64,000 nt of DNA from Paramecium sonneborni. Taxonomy: Eukaryota > Ciliophora > Oligohymenophorea > Peniculida > Parameciidae. Below are positions 63,344-64,000 of the stretch, one piece after another. The number at the start of each line of letters is the position of its first letter. Positions within the stretch are counted from its first letter, which is position 1. The notes under the pieces are model-generated. The model was given only the letters and a program-made list of their open reading frames with translations. It had not been told where the DNA came from and did not search any database. The stretch spans positions 299,890 to 363,889 of the forward strand of contig CAJJDN010000020.1 in assembly GCA_905182985.1 (NCBI GenBank). The letters are read 5' to 3'. The position numbers were made by a program, and so were the translations under genes.

Positions 63344-64000
<657 letters not shown>

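Overview
This is a macronuclear-type scaffold of a ciliate, most likely a Paramecium species. The sequence is about 75-80% A+T. TAA and TAG are used throughout as glutamine and only TGA ends genes. Introns are tiny (about 18-34 nt, GT...AG, usually starting GTA), and neighbouring genes are often separated by only 3-100 bp. Standard-code ORF calling therefore breaks nearly every gene. The models below were read by hand with TGA as the only stop, splicing small introns so that frame and protein families agree. In every intron-containing model the spliced length is a multiple of three.

Layout. 1-3525: a cysteine-rich surface (immobilization) antigen gene on the minus strand, present twice because of an apparent assembly join at a single N. 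3526-7358: gene-poor, with a 956-bp N gap flanked by identical 256-bp ends. 7359-18683: small unknown protein, AGC kinase, small WxGxY protein, membrane protein, SPT4, ribosomal protein uS4 (RPS9), NSUN-type RNA methyltransferase, unresolved small gene, acetyl-CoA-transporter-like MFS protein and a shortened RPS8. 18746-22721: zinc-ribbon protein, decayed histidine-kinase relic, Cys-rich coiled-coil protein. 22722-25134: relics only. 25135-36738: two N-myristoylation-type proteins, an unknown protein, a two-TM family member, three Gln-rich coiled-coil proteins and a SKP1-like protein. 36751-43764: one intronless 2337-residue secreted or surface protein. 43789-51092: unknown protein, UFM1, YY1-like zinc-finger protein, adenylate kinase, beta-mannosidase, coiled-coil protein and an HExxH protein. 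51194-57658: a complete four-domain voltage-gated Ca2+ channel preceded by a membrane-anchored GLFG-repeat protein. 58377-61175: a paralogue of the two-TM family and a small basic protein. 62282-62972: small Gln-rich protein. 63344 to the end: the 5' half of actin.

There is no operon logic; this is a typical compact ciliate neighbourhood. Themes are housekeeping (SPT4, RPS9, RPS8, NSUN, adenylate kinase, actin, UFM1), excitability and signalling (Ca2+ channel, AGC kinase) and surface or secretory proteins (i-antigen, giant surface protein, beta-mannosidase, two-TM family). The points most worth following are the Pom121-like FG protein, the UFM1/zinc-finger gene pair with start codons 15 bp apart, the two assembly duplications, and several pseudogene relics in the gene-poor stretches.
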